Source: an uncultured Lachnospiraceae bacterium
GTDB taxonomy: Bacteria > Bacillota > Clostridia > Lachnospirales > Lachnospiraceae
Reading direction: 5' to 3'
Length of the DNA: 8,979 nt
Assembly (NCBI GenBank): GCA_934418055.1
Contig: CAKRWX010000085.1
Coordinates: 1-8,979 of the forward strand
Shown here: piece by piece, positions 1-6,566 of the stretch
Layout: every line of letters starts with the position of its first letter
Position numbering within the stretch: the first letter of the stretch is position 1
The notes under the pieces: model-generated
What the model was told of the DNA's origin: nothing
Database searches by the model: none
The model's input: only the letters and a program-made list of their open reading frames with translations
Program-made: the position numbers and the translations under genes

Positions 1-1
1 G

Positions 2-238
2 GGTAATGTAGAAGTTGTCGGCCTGATGGTATCTTTAAACCGTATGGAGCGCGGCAAAGGCGAGAAGAGCGCCCTGGAAGAGGTTCAGGAGTTATACGGT
101 TTTAAAGCGAATGCGATCGTTACCATGGCAGATGTTGTAGAGCATCTGTACAACAAAGAATGCCAGGGCCAGGTTGTGATCGATGATAAGATCAAAGCAG
201 CAATCGATGCTTATTACGAGCAGTATGGTGCAAAATAA
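2..238 (+). CDS. pyrE: Orotate phosphoribosyltransferase, C-terminal part (5' end outside window)
   Basis: Orotate phosphoribosyltransferase joins orotate to PRPP to make orotidine 5'-phosphate, the fifth step of de novo pyrimidine synthesis in the cytoplasm. The frame is open from base 2 and gives 78 residues up to the TAA at 236-238. The conserved C-terminal block is visible: a beta strand (VEVVGLMVSLNR) followed by MERGKGEKSALEEV. This matches the [20 protein letters not shown] block known from E. coli PyrE. It is followed by the family's 'ELYGFKANAIVTMADVVEHL' type ending. The ATG at 26 is internal and is not a start; the PRPP-binding loop and the rest of the catalytic domain lie upstream, outside the window. 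The identification rests on the family motif and is firm, although only about a third of the protein is present. Confidence 0.93.
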   Translation, partial: GNVEVVGLMVSLNRMERGKGEKSALEEVQELYGFKANAIVTMADVVEHLYNKECQGQVVIDDKIKAAIDAYYEQYGAK

Positions 239-279
239 GTTCTGACATCTTAGAATTTGGAATATGATGGAGGACAGTT

Positions 280-429
280 ATGGAAAAAGTATATAAAGCA
301 ATGAGAAATACCGGTGCGGCTAATATCGCCATCGGGATCATTGTCATCGCAGTCGGTGTTTCCGCAGGGATTGTATCCATTATAACCGGTGCGAATTTAT
401 TAAAGAAAAAGTCACAGATCATGTTTTAA
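280..429 (+). CDS. Small single-pass membrane protein, 49 aa, function unknown
   Basis: An ATG at 280 follows a strong GGAGGA ribosome binding site (269-274) at 5 nt spacing. The frame encodes 49 residues and ends with TAA at 427-429. The N-terminus is short and polar (MEKVYKAMRNTGAAN). One hydrophobic stretch of about 22 residues (roughly 16-37, rich in Ile, Val, Ala and Gly) follows, then a basic tail with three consecutive lysines (KKKSQIMF). This fits a small integral membrane protein with a cytoplasmic lysine-rich C-terminus. It starts 41 nt after pyrE with no terminator between them, so it is probably cotranscribed with pyrE. A hairpin directly after it ends the unit. I cannot assign a function. 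It is too short for many automatic gene finders, but the ribosome site, composition and position make it credible. Confidence 0.75.
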   Translation: MEKVYKAMRNTGAANIAIGIIVIAVGVSAGIVSIITGANLLKKKSQIMF

Positions 430-436
430 ACACAGG

Positions 437-473
437 ACGCTGCAGAATACGGTACATTTTCTGCAGCGTTTGC
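437..473 (+). terminator. Probable intrinsic terminator after the pyrE / small ORF unit
   Basis: An 11-bp perfect inverted repeat (437-447, ACGCTGCAGAA, with 459-469, TTCTGCAGCGT) surrounds an 11-nt loop. It starts 7 nt after the stop codon of the 49-residue ORF. The T-run after the stem is short (TTT, then GCTGT), so termination may be partial. The position between two gene clusters supports a boundary role. Confidence 0.6.
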
Positions 474-498
474 TGTATAAAGCATACGGCAAAGCCTC

Positions 499-524
499 AG
501 GAGTCTGTTACGTTTGAAAGAAGG
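499..524 (+). promoter_or_regulatory. Two competing ribosome binding sites at the VanZ-like gene
   Basis: AGGAG at 499-503 lies 10 nt before a TTG codon at 514. A second purine-rich stretch, AGAAGG at 519-524, lies 10 nt before an ATG at 535 in the same frame. The two possible starts differ by seven residues, all before the first membrane span. I prefer the ATG because of its codon, but the upstream site is the better Shine-Dalgarno match, so the start is not settled. Confidence 0.45.
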
Positions 525-534
525 CTACTTTATT

Positions 535-1020
535 ATGATTCGAAACACTACCAAACTTCAAAAATTCGGCTGGGTACTGTTTATTCTGTACCTGATCGCC
601 TTAACATATTTTTTGTTTTTTGCAGAATCTTTTGGCAGAGTTCCAGGCGCACAGACAGATTATGCATATAATCTGATGCCGTTCCGGGAGATCAGTCGTT
701 TTATCAAATATCGGGGATTGCTTGGTTTTCAAGCTGTATTTTTAAACCTGGCAGGTAATGTACTGGGCTTTGTTCCCTTTGGTTTTTTCATTCCTGTGGT
801 CAGCCGCAGAGGCCGGATCTGGAGAAATGCGGTTCTTATGGGATTTGGATTCAGCCTGTGTATTGAACTGACCCAGTTGATCTTTAAGATCGGCAGCTTT
901 GATGTGGACGATATTTTATTAAATACAATCGGAAGTATCCTTGGGTATCTGGCATATTGGAAGGTACAAAAGATCCGTGTAAGGAGAAAGATACATGGCA
1001 GGAATAAGACAGAAAAATAA
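535..1020 (+). CDS. VanZ-family membrane protein
   Basis: This 161-residue protein (168 if the TTG at 514 is used) has the layout of the VanZ-like family. It shows a first membrane span near the N-terminus (about 11-30), then a NLMPFREI motif (about 46-53). Next comes an NLAGNVLGFVPFGFFIP block (about 70-86), an amphipathic basic loop, a span with SLCIELTQL, and FDVDDILLNTIGSILGY before a last span and a basic tail. In this family the IEL-TQ and D-VDD-LLNT-G motifs are the best conserved. VanZ itself gives low-level teicoplanin resistance in enterococci. Chromosomal homologues in Clostridia are common and mostly of unknown role in the cell envelope, so resistance should not be assumed. The last 26 nt overlap the next gene, which suggests translational coupling. 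The family call is firm, the function is not. Confidence 0.85.
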   Translation: MIRNTTKLQKFGWVLFILYLIALTYFLFFAESFGRVPGAQTDYAYNLMPFREISRFIKYRGLLGFQAVFLNLAGNVLGFVPFGFFIPVVSRRGRIWRNAVLMGFGFSLCIELTQLIFKIGSFDVDDILLNTIGSILGYLAYWKVQKIRVRRKIHGRNKTEK

Positions 1021-1585
1021 TCGTCCGGGCAGATACCGGATCTCAACAGGAAAGTCCGCAGGATCAGCAAAATCAAGCCGTTCATCAAGAACAGCTGCTG
1101 ATGATGAACGTGGTGCTCTGCATTTTGGCGTGAAAGGACGTACTGTCAAAAAAACCAGAAAAAATACGACCATTGATCCTGTTGCAGCGCAGGAACGGGA
1201 AGAGACCAGAAAAGCATTAGAGGCCCGCAGAAAGCGGAAAGAACAGAATATCCGGGAACAAAAAGAAGCTGCTGCAAACCGGGTATCCTATGTAAGAAAA
1301 CCAATCTCCAGAAGAAGTCTGTATTCTCTCGGCTTTCTGGTGGTTGCAGCCGCACTTGGCGCCTACGGCATTTATGGAGGTGTAACTACCAATGGCCAGG
1401 CGGCGCTGAGTTCTGCAGCATTTGGATTATGCAGTATTCTGTTTGATATTTCTTCTTTATGGTATGGAATCATTTCTTTTCTGGAAGAAGAGAAAAATCA
1501 TATAATTGCAAGGATCACCGTAATCTTAAGCGGACTGATGCTTGCAGGCTGGATCATTACAATCATTATGGGAATCAGGGGGTAA
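995..1585 (+). CDS. Unrecognised protein with basic N-terminus and three C-terminal membrane spans
   Basis: A 196-residue protein starts at an ATG 8 nt after AAGGAG (981-986), inside the end of the VanZ-like gene. Residues 1-60 are basic and low in hydrophobic residues (many Arg, Lys and Ser), and probably disordered. Residues about 64-94 are dense in Glu, Arg, Lys and Ala (for example EREETRKALEARRKRKEQ) and look like a charged helix or coiled coil. Three hydrophobic segments follow, at about 110-130, 137-162 and 172-193. The topology suggests a cytoplasmic basic arm anchored in the membrane. No catalytic motif is visible. It may belong to one of the uncharacterised Lachnospiraceae families (DUF6142 is a possibility from memory, not checked). 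It sits between the VanZ-like gene and the aminopeptidase, 3 nt before the latter, so the three are very likely one operon. Confidence 0.8.
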   Translation: MAGIRQKNNRPGRYRISTGKSAGSAKSSRSSRTAADDERGALHFGVKGRTVKKTRKNTTIDPVAAQEREETRKALEARRKRKEQNIREQKEAAANRVSYVRKPISRRSLYSLGFLVVAAALGAYGIYGGVTTNGQAALSSAAFGLCSILFDISSLWYGIISFLEEEKNHIIARITVILSGLMLAGWIITIIMGIRG

Positions 1586-1588
1586 ATC

Positions 1589-3655
1589 ATGGATTACCGT
1601 GTATTATGGAAAGATGAAAATGAAGCCGTCAAAGAACGGTATTATCTGGCTATGGAGCGGATCGGCCAGATCACAAGAGAAAGTACGGTGGAAGAGCCGT
1701 ATCGCAGCTATTTTATAAAAACCGCAGAATTTATCCAGATGATTTCAGAGGTAAAAAGTCTGGTGGATGCAGATGCATGGAATAGCCAGAGCTTAGAAGA
1801 GTTAAAGCTTTGGAATGAGCGGTTGTATGGGGATGTTCTTCCGTCTCATTATGAGACCAGTTATGCCAACCCATCTTACGCAGTCCGTCAATTGGGTGTG
1901 GAATTTGGCCCTAAACTGAGCTTTTTATACGAGGAGATCCGTGGACAGATTCCATTTGCCATGGAGAGCCGTCTGACAGAGATGACGATTCTGGACGAGT
2001 TATTTATTGAGATCTACAACCTGTTTGAGGGACAGCTTCCACAGGCATCCAGTGTCCAGGAGACCCTTTACTGGTTTACCAGCGATTACGCAGATCTGAC
2101 TGTTACTTACCGGATCCGTGAAAATTTCGATCCGTCCTTGAGCTTTGCCAAGGATATTATTCTGGAACGGGATTTGAACGATTTGCGCTATCTGTATGCC
2201 TTTGGCGAATATATTTCCGATGAGGAGTTAAAAATCGCAGGCTTTATGAACCGCCTGCCCCAGGAGACCATTGACGAGATGGCGGACACTTACACGGAAG
2301 GTTATCGCAAGGGTTTTGAGGTCATGGGACGGGATCTGTCCAAGAAAAAGACCGTTGCCATCCATTATGAGCTGGGTTACGAGCGGATGATCCGGAAAGC
2401 CATCGAGAATTTCCGTCAGATGGGCTTAGAGACCATTCTCTACCGCCGGGCAGTCTGGAGTATCGACCGGAACCCGAACCGTAAGCGTGGGTTCTACGGA
2501 ACCTCTCCGAATAAACAGTATGAGTACGACCACCGCTATGACAATGCTCTTTATATGAAGAAAGCCTTTACAGAACGGAAATTGGCAGTGTTAAAGGTGG
2601 CTTATGAGGAATATAAAAAATTAGCGGCCCAGTATGCAGGCCCGGCAGTGATCGAGACCTTTGGAGAGCCTGGTTTTGATCCGGTAAACAAGCCGGAATG
2701 CCTTGCACTGAATGAGAAACAGGAGAAACTGTCCTTAGCTTACGCCAATGACGCCGCCCAGGTGGTGAACCAGTATATTCCTGGAGAAGAGACCAGCTTT
2801 ACCATCATCGCATTTCCAAAGCCTTCCATTGGTCCGGATTTTGAGGCCATTTTCCAGGAAACGATCCGCATCAATACCCTGGATTATGAGGTGTATAAAA
2901 CCATCCAGCAGGCCATCATTGACCGCCTGGATGAGGCAGACCACGTAGTGATCACCGGAAAAGGGGAGAATCATACCAATCTGACCGTAAAACTGCATCC
3001 ATTGGCGGACCGGGAGAGAGAGACTAACTTTGAGAACTGCGTGGCAGATGTGAATATTCCATTGGGCGAGGTATTTACCTCTCCTGTATTAACAGGAACC
3101 AATGGTGTATTGGAGGTCAGCAGTGTTTATATCGGTGATATCCAGTTTAAAAATCTGCATATGGAATTTAAAGATGGACGTGTAGCAGAGTATTCCTGTG
3201 AAAACTTTGACGATCCGGCACAGGGCAAAGCACTGATCAAGCAGGTGATCATGAAAAACCATGACAGCCTGCCCATGGGTGAGTGCGCCATCGGCACCAA
3301 CACAACGGCTTATGCTATGGCCCAGAAGTTTGGCATCATCGATAAACTGCCGATCCTGATCGTGGAGAAGATGGGACCGCATTTCGCAGTAGGTGATACC
3401 TGTTACAGCTGGGCAGAGGACGCACCGATGTACAACCCGGACGGCAAAGAAGTGATCGCGCGGGATAACGAGGTATCCATTCTGAGAAAAGAGGACGTAT
3501 CCCAGGCGTATTTTAACTGCCATACGGACATCACCATCCCGTACCGGGAACTGGATGAGATCTATGGCGTAAGCCTCTCTGGAGAGAAAATACCGATTAT
3601 CCAGGATGGCCGTTTTGTGGTTCCAGGAACGGAATTACTTAATAAAGAACTGTAG
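1589..3655 (+). CDS. Long M29-family metallo-aminopeptidase with N-terminal extension
   Basis: The 688-residue product carries a C-terminal peptidase M29 domain (AmpS/PepS/AmpT type), which removes N-terminal residues from peptides using two metal ions. All five expected metal ligands can be placed: E494 in PLGEVFTSP, E565 in GECAIGTN, H598 in GPHFAVGD, and H645 and D647 in NCHTDITI. Their order and spacing (71, 33, 47 and 2 residues) follow the known M29 pattern, with a moderate insertion before the last pair. M29 enzymes are usually about 370-415 residues with the first Glu near 250, so this protein has about 240 extra N-terminal residues. These are acidic and helix-rich with no signal peptide or membrane span, so the enzyme should be cytoplasmic. 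The start ATG lies 6 nt after AGGGGG (1577-1582) and 3 nt after the preceding gene. Substrate preference cannot be read from the sequence. Confidence 0.88.
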   Translation: MDYRVLWKDENEAVKERYYLAMERIGQITRESTVEEPYRSYFIKTAEFIQMISEVKSLVDADAWNSQSLEELKLWNERLYGDVLPSHYETSYANPSYAVRQLGVEFGPKLSFLYEEIRGQIPFAMESRLTEMTILDELFIEIYNLFEGQLPQASSVQETLYWFTSDYADLTVTYRIRENFDPSLSFAKDIILERDLNDLRYLYAFGEYISDEELKIAGFMNRLPQETIDEMADTYTEGYRKGFEVMGRDLSKKKTVAIHYELGYERMIRKAIENFRQMGLETILYRRAVWSIDRNPNRKRGFYGTSPNKQYEYDHRYDNALYMKKAFTERKLAVLKVAYEEYKKLAAQYAGPAVIETFGEPGFDPVNKPECLALNEKQEKLSLAYANDAAQVVNQYIPGEETSFTIIAFPKPSIGPDFEAIFQETIRINTLDYEVYKTIQQAIIDRLDEADHVVITGKGENHTNLTVKLHPLADRERETNFENCVADVNIPLGEVFTSPVLTGTNGVLEVSSVYIGDIQFKNLHMEFKDGRVAEYSCENFDDPAQGKALIKQVIMKNHDSLPMGECAIGTNTTAYAMAQKFGIIDKLPILIVEKMGPHFAVGDTCYSWAEDAPMYNPDGKEVIARDNEVSILRKEDVSQAYFNCHTDITIPYRELDEIYGVSLSGEKIPIIQDGRFVVPGTELLNKEL

Positions 3656-3770
3656 AAGACCAGAAAACTTATTTTTATAAATTATTTATCAAAAAAACAT
3701 TCATATTTTTTGCATTGACTTCATAATATTTGGTTGTAAGAAAAGAAAGTAAAGATTGTTCCAGAAAAAC

Positions 3771-3799
3771 TTGACAGTCAGGAAAATCTGCTTTATACT
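3771..3799 (+). promoter_or_regulatory. Sigma-A promoter of the peptide-transporter operon
   Basis: A perfect -35 box TTGACA (3771-3776) is separated by exactly 17 nt from TATACT (3794-3799), a five-of-six match to the -10 consensus. Transcription would start near 3805-3807. The sequence upstream (3740-3770) is purine- and A-rich, as is common at strong Gram-positive promoters. It is the only convincing promoter in the gap between the aminopeptidase and the solute-binding protein gene. The resulting leader would be about 125 nt long and includes a terminator-like hairpin. Confidence 0.82.
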
Positions 3800-3818
3800 C
3801 GGCACCAATAAAAATAAA

Positions 3819-3882
3819 GCCAACGCATACAAAGACGTAGCGGAAATGATACAAACGTTCTTTGTGTGCGCTGGTTTTTTTT
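3819..3882 (+). terminator. Terminator-like hairpin inside the 5' leader of the transporter operon
   Basis: The left arm 3819-3837 (GCCAACGCATACAAAGACG) pairs with the right arm 3856-3875. There is one A-C mismatch, one bulged T and a couple of G-U pairs. The loop is 18 nt, and eight T (3875-3882) follow directly. This is the form of a strong intrinsic terminator. It begins only about 13 nt after the predicted transcription start and ends 47 nt before the ATG of the solute-binding protein gene. It could therefore act as an attenuator of the transporter operon, define a short RNA of about 75 nt, or block read-through from the aminopeptidase gene. The A-rich flank 3807-3818 can extend the stem against the T-run, so on the other strand it would also resemble a terminator. 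Confidence 0.75.
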
Positions 3883-3929
3883 ATTAGTTTTATCTTGTCT
3901 AAAGTTTTTAATATGAGGAGGACTGGATT

Positions 3930-5570
3930 ATGAAGAAAAAACATTTACGCGCAATGGCACTGGCAATGGCCGCACTGATGTCACTGACTGCATGTGGCGG
4001 CGGAAGCAGCACATCTTCAGAAGCAGGAAGCACCACCGCTAAAGCAGCGGATACGACAGCGGCAGACACAGCCGCAGCAGCTGTGGCAGATCCCAATGCA
4101 ACTTACAAAGAGACATTACATATCGCAGTTTCCCAGCAGGCTCCGTCTCTGGATCTTCACAAAAACAGTACTCTGATCGCACGTCAGATGTGCGATGGAA
4201 CCGTGTTTGAAAAATTAGTTACCTTGAACTCAAAGGCAGAAGCGGTTCCGGAATTGTGTGAGAGCTACGATGTCAGTGAAGATGGCAAGACCATCACCTT
4301 TGTACTTCGAAAAGGTGTGAAGTTCCATGACGGCAGCGAGATGACCGCAGATGATGTTGTCGCATCCATGAACCGTTGGCTGGAGGGCTTCAGTTCCGCA
4401 GGCAATATGGTAGGAGATGCAAGATTTGAAAAGGTTGATGATTACACCGTTAAGATCGTAGGTGAAACACCTCTGATCCTGCTGCCGGCTATGATCGCCG
4501 GTGCAGCACAGCCAGCAGCCATCACAACAGCAGAAGCCTGTGCAGATGAGGACTCCAACGGATTCTTAAAGAATTACATTGGAACCGGTCCATATAAATT
4601 TACAGAGTGGAAACAGGATCAGTACGTGAGACTGGATCGCTTCGATGATTATGTTCCATACGGAACTGAGGGCGAGCCGATGGACGGCTGGGCAGGTTAT
4701 AAAGCAGCACCGACCAAGACCCTGGAATTTGATATTGTTCCGGATCAGGCAACCGCTACAGCTGGTATTGAAGCTGGACAGTATGACTGTATTTTCAATG
4801 TAAAGGATGATGATTATGCGAGACTGGAAGCAAATCCGGAGCTGACCACATCCAGAACACAGATGGGTTCCATTGCATTTATCTTTAACCACAAAGAAGG
4901 TCTTGGCGCAGAACAGTATTTCCGTACTGCAGTCAACACTGCAATTGATTGTGACGAAGTATTAACCTCCTGCTTTGGCGGTGGATATGAATTAGGTTCC
5001 TGCTACATGGATGCAGGTCAGCCATTCTGGGCAAGTGAAGCAGGAAGTGAGAATTATAACCTTCATGATCCGGAAAAGGCCAAAGAGATCCTGGCTGAGG
5101 GCGGTTATGATGGAAGTACTTTCCGTATCCTGGCTGCTACTTTAAATAAGATGGACAGTATGGCAGTGGTATTAAAATCTGAACTGGAAGAAATTGGTGT
5201 TCCTGTGGAACTGACCCTTGTAGACTGGGCAACCTTAACGGATTACCGGAAAGATTCAAGCTTGTATGATATGTACATTACCACATTTGCAGAGGTTCCG
5301 GTTCCATCCTTAAAGCTTTATTACGGCAGCGCTTATCCGGGATGGTCTGATGATGAAAAATTGTCAACTCTGTTTAGCGAAATGACATCTGCAACAACTC
5401 TGGATGACGCAAAAGCCAAATGGGATGAGTTACAGGGCTATTCCTGGGAATATCTTCCAATCATCTGCCCAGGTCATTATCTTGGAATGTTTGCCATGGA
5501 TAAAGATCTGGAGGGTGTAAATATGTACAGCGGCGGTCCAAAATTCTATAACGCCGGAATTAAGGAATAA
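3930..5570 (+). CDS. Family-5 extracellular solute-binding lipoprotein of an Opp/Dpp-type ABC importer
   Basis: This 546-residue protein is the binding component of the importer encoded after it. Residues 1-21 form a lipoprotein signal peptide (KKKHLR, a hydrophobic core, then LTAC), so C22 should be lipidated and the protein held on the outer face of the membrane. A low-complexity Ser/Thr/Ala/Asp linker (about 23-57) precedes the mature fold. The family signature is clear: AVPELCESYDVSEDGKTITF (about 105-124), then LRKGVKFHDGSEMTADDVV (about 126-144). The length is typical for the SBP_bac_5 family. Members bind oligopeptides, dipeptides, nickel chelates, glutathione or sugars, and the ligand cannot be decided from the sequence. 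The ATG is set by GAGGAGG at 8 nt spacing. It lies 31 nt before the first permease gene with no hairpin between them. Confidence 0.92.
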   Translation: MKKKHLRAMALAMAALMSLTACGGGSSTSSEAGSTTAKAADTTAADTAAAAVADPNATYKETLHIAVSQQAPSLDLHKNSTLIARQMCDGTVFEKLVTLNSKAEAVPELCESYDVSEDGKTITFVLRKGVKFHDGSEMTADDVVASMNRWLEGFSSAGNMVGDARFEKVDDYTVKIVGETPLILLPAMIAGAAQPAAITTAEACADEDSNGFLKNYIGTGPYKFTEWKQDQYVRLDRFDDYVPYGTEGEPMDGWAGYKAAPTKTLEFDIVPDQATATAGIEAGQYDCIFNVKDDDYARLEANPELTTSRTQMGSIAFIFNHKEGLGAEQYFRTAVNTAIDCDEVLTSCFGGGYELGSCYMDAGQPFWASEAGSENYNLHDPEKAKEILAEGGYDGSTFRILAATLNKMDSMAVVLKSELEEIGVPVELTLVDWATLTDYRKDSSLYDMYITTFAEVPVPSLKLYYGSAYPGWSDDEKLSTLFSEMTSATTLDDAKAKWDELQGYSWEYLPIICPGHYLGMFAMDKDLEGVNMYSGGPKFYNAGIKE

Positions 5571-5601
5571 AAATACTCGTAGGTAACAAGGAGGATGGTC
5601 T

Positions 5602-6546
5602 ATGAAGCGATTCATTGCAAAGCGAATCATTTCCGTCATACCTGTATTAATCATTGTATCAATTGTAATTTTTTCATTGATCCATCTGGTTCCAGGTGAC
5701 CCGGCAACCGCAATGCTGGGTGACCTGGCAACTGAAGAAGATATCGCGGCCCTCCGGATACGGATGGGCCTGGATAAACCATTGATCGAACAGTATTTCA
5801 TCTGGATCGGCAATATTTTCCATGGTGATTTTGGAATGAGTGTGGTAAATAATGAGACCGTTGGCTCTCTGATCATCAGCCACATCCGTCCGACCATTTC
5901 TCTGGCTATCTACGCACTGGTAATCGCAGCAGTGATCGCAATTCCGTTAGGAATGATCGCTTCCAGAAAAAAAGGCTCTGCGATCGATCATGTGGTATCC
6001 GTCATCTCCCTTGCAGGAATCTCACTCCCGAGCTTCCTGCTGGGACTTTTCCTGATGTTGCTATTTTCAGTTAAATTTCGTATTTTTCCGGTTTCCGGTT
6101 ATAAAGAGATCAGTGAGGGATTTCTGGAGCATATCCGTTCGCTGACATTACCAGCGATTGCTTTGGGATTTATGAATGCAGCATTGATGATGCGTATGAC
6201 CAGAGCTTCCATGTTAGAGGTTCTTGGCAGTGATTATATCAAAATGGCAAAGGCAAAAGGTGTAAAAGAGTTTTCCCTGCTTGCCAAGCATGCGTTCAAA
6301 AATACACTGGTAACCTTGATTACCATCTTTGGGCAGAGCATTGTCCAGGCATTATCCGGCGCGGCAGTGGTAGAAAGCTTATTTGCAGTTCCGGGACTTG
6401 GACAGCTGATGGTCAATTCCATCGGACGCCGTGATTATTATGTGATCCAGGCTATCGTCCTTCTGATCGCGGTGATCAACGTTGTCATCAATATGATCAT
6501 TGATATTTTATATGGATTTGTAGATCCGAGAGTAAGAGTCAGTTAA
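5602..6546 (+). CDS. Peptide-type ABC transporter permease, DppB/OppB type
   Basis: This is the first of two membrane subunits that form the transport channel. The 314-residue protein has an N-terminal span (about 8-28) followed by the family motif HLVPGDP (28-34). A soluble region with LRIRMGLDKPLIEQY and GDFGMS comes next. Five more hydrophobic segments follow, at about 97-120, 130-157, 181-197, 234-256 and 279-304. The EAA loop that docks to the ATPase is visible as DYIKMAKAKG (211-220). FAVPGLGQL (261-269) and the C-terminal DPRVR (308-312) are also typical of DppB, OppB and NikB proteins. Length and topology are normal. The start is fixed by AAGGAGG (5588-5594) at 7 nt spacing. The gene belongs to the operon by order and short spacing. 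The substrate cannot be told from the permease. Confidence 0.93.
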   Translation: MKRFIAKRIISVIPVLIIVSIVIFSLIHLVPGDPATAMLGDLATEEDIAALRIRMGLDKPLIEQYFIWIGNIFHGDFGMSVVNNETVGSLIISHIRPTISLAIYALVIAAVIAIPLGMIASRKKGSAIDHVVSVISLAGISLPSFLLGLFLMLLFSVKFRIFPVSGYKEISEGFLEHIRSLTLPAIALGFMNAALMMRMTRASMLEVLGSDYIKMAKAKGVKEFSLLAKHAFKNTLVTLITIFGQSIVQALSGAAVVESLFAVPGLGQLMVNSIGRRDYYVIQAIVLLIAVINVVINMIIDILYGFVDPRVRVS

Positions 6547-6550
6547 ATAA

Positions 6551-6562
6551 AAGGTAGGTGAG
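6551..6562 (+). promoter_or_regulatory. Ribosome binding site deciding the DppC-type start
   Basis: AAGGTAGGTGAG runs from 6551 to 6562. Its AGGTG part (6556-6560) is 6 nt before the ATG at 6567. An in-frame GTG at 6558 falls inside this purine-rich stretch, so using it would leave no proper ribosome site. The ATG at 6567 is therefore preferred, and another ATG three codons later (6576) is less well spaced. Confidence 0.65.
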
Positions 6563-6566
6563 AAAC

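Larger units (their letters stand above)
3656..3929 (+). promoter_or_regulatory. Intergenic regulatory region before the transporter operon
   Basis: This 274-base gap is AT-rich. Its first part (3656-3770) shows no convincing gene, terminator or second promoter. The promoter (3771-3799), the leader hairpin (3819-3882) and the ribosome binding site GAGGAGG (3915-3921, 8 nt before the ATG) fill the second part. I did not recognise the core of any known riboswitch class, a T-box, or a clear CodY or CcpA site. Confidence 0.6.

Noticed and set aside
192..422. A 76-codon open frame on the minus strand opposite the 49-residue ORF.
   Set aside because: Hydrophobicity mirrors the membrane-span codons of the + strand ORF. 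The + strand ORF has the strong ribosome site and the downstream terminator.
476..481. TATAAA as a possible -10 box for the VanZ-like gene cluster.
   Set aside because: At 17 nt upstream the hexamer is TACATT (453-458), a poor -35 that lies in the loop of the terminator hairpin, and there is no correctly spaced TG extension. The promoter of this cluster remains unidentified.
3089..3523. A 144-codon open frame on the minus strand within the aminopeptidase gene.
   Set aside because: It is fully inside a well-supported gene with conserved metal-ligand motifs, has no plausible ribosome site or family likeness, and its composition (many Cys, His and Ile) is typical of a shadow frame.
3771..3795. 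CodY-like box overlapping the transporter promoter (GTCAGGAAAATC).
   Set aside because: Only the right half resembles the AATTTTCWGAAAATT consensus and the alignment is off by a base, so the match is too weak to report.
3840..3862. CcpA-type catabolite site around AATGATACAAACGTTC in the leader.
   Set aside because: The central CG and flanking palindrome of the cre consensus are not met, and the sequence is better explained as the loop and arm of the hairpin.
3846..3887. A 13-codon ORF (MIQTFFVCAGFFY) lying across the right arm and T-run of the leader hairpin, rich in Phe and Tyr, as in a leader peptide.
   Set aside because: The only purine-rich stretch before it (GCGGA, 3840-3844) is 1 nt from the ATG, too close to serve as a ribosome site. 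Most of the Phe codons come from the T-run itself, so the composition is expected by chance.
5430..5897. A 155-codon open frame on the minus strand across the binding-protein and permease junction.
   Set aside because: It covers two real genes and their ribosome site on the other strand, and the translation has no recognisable domain.
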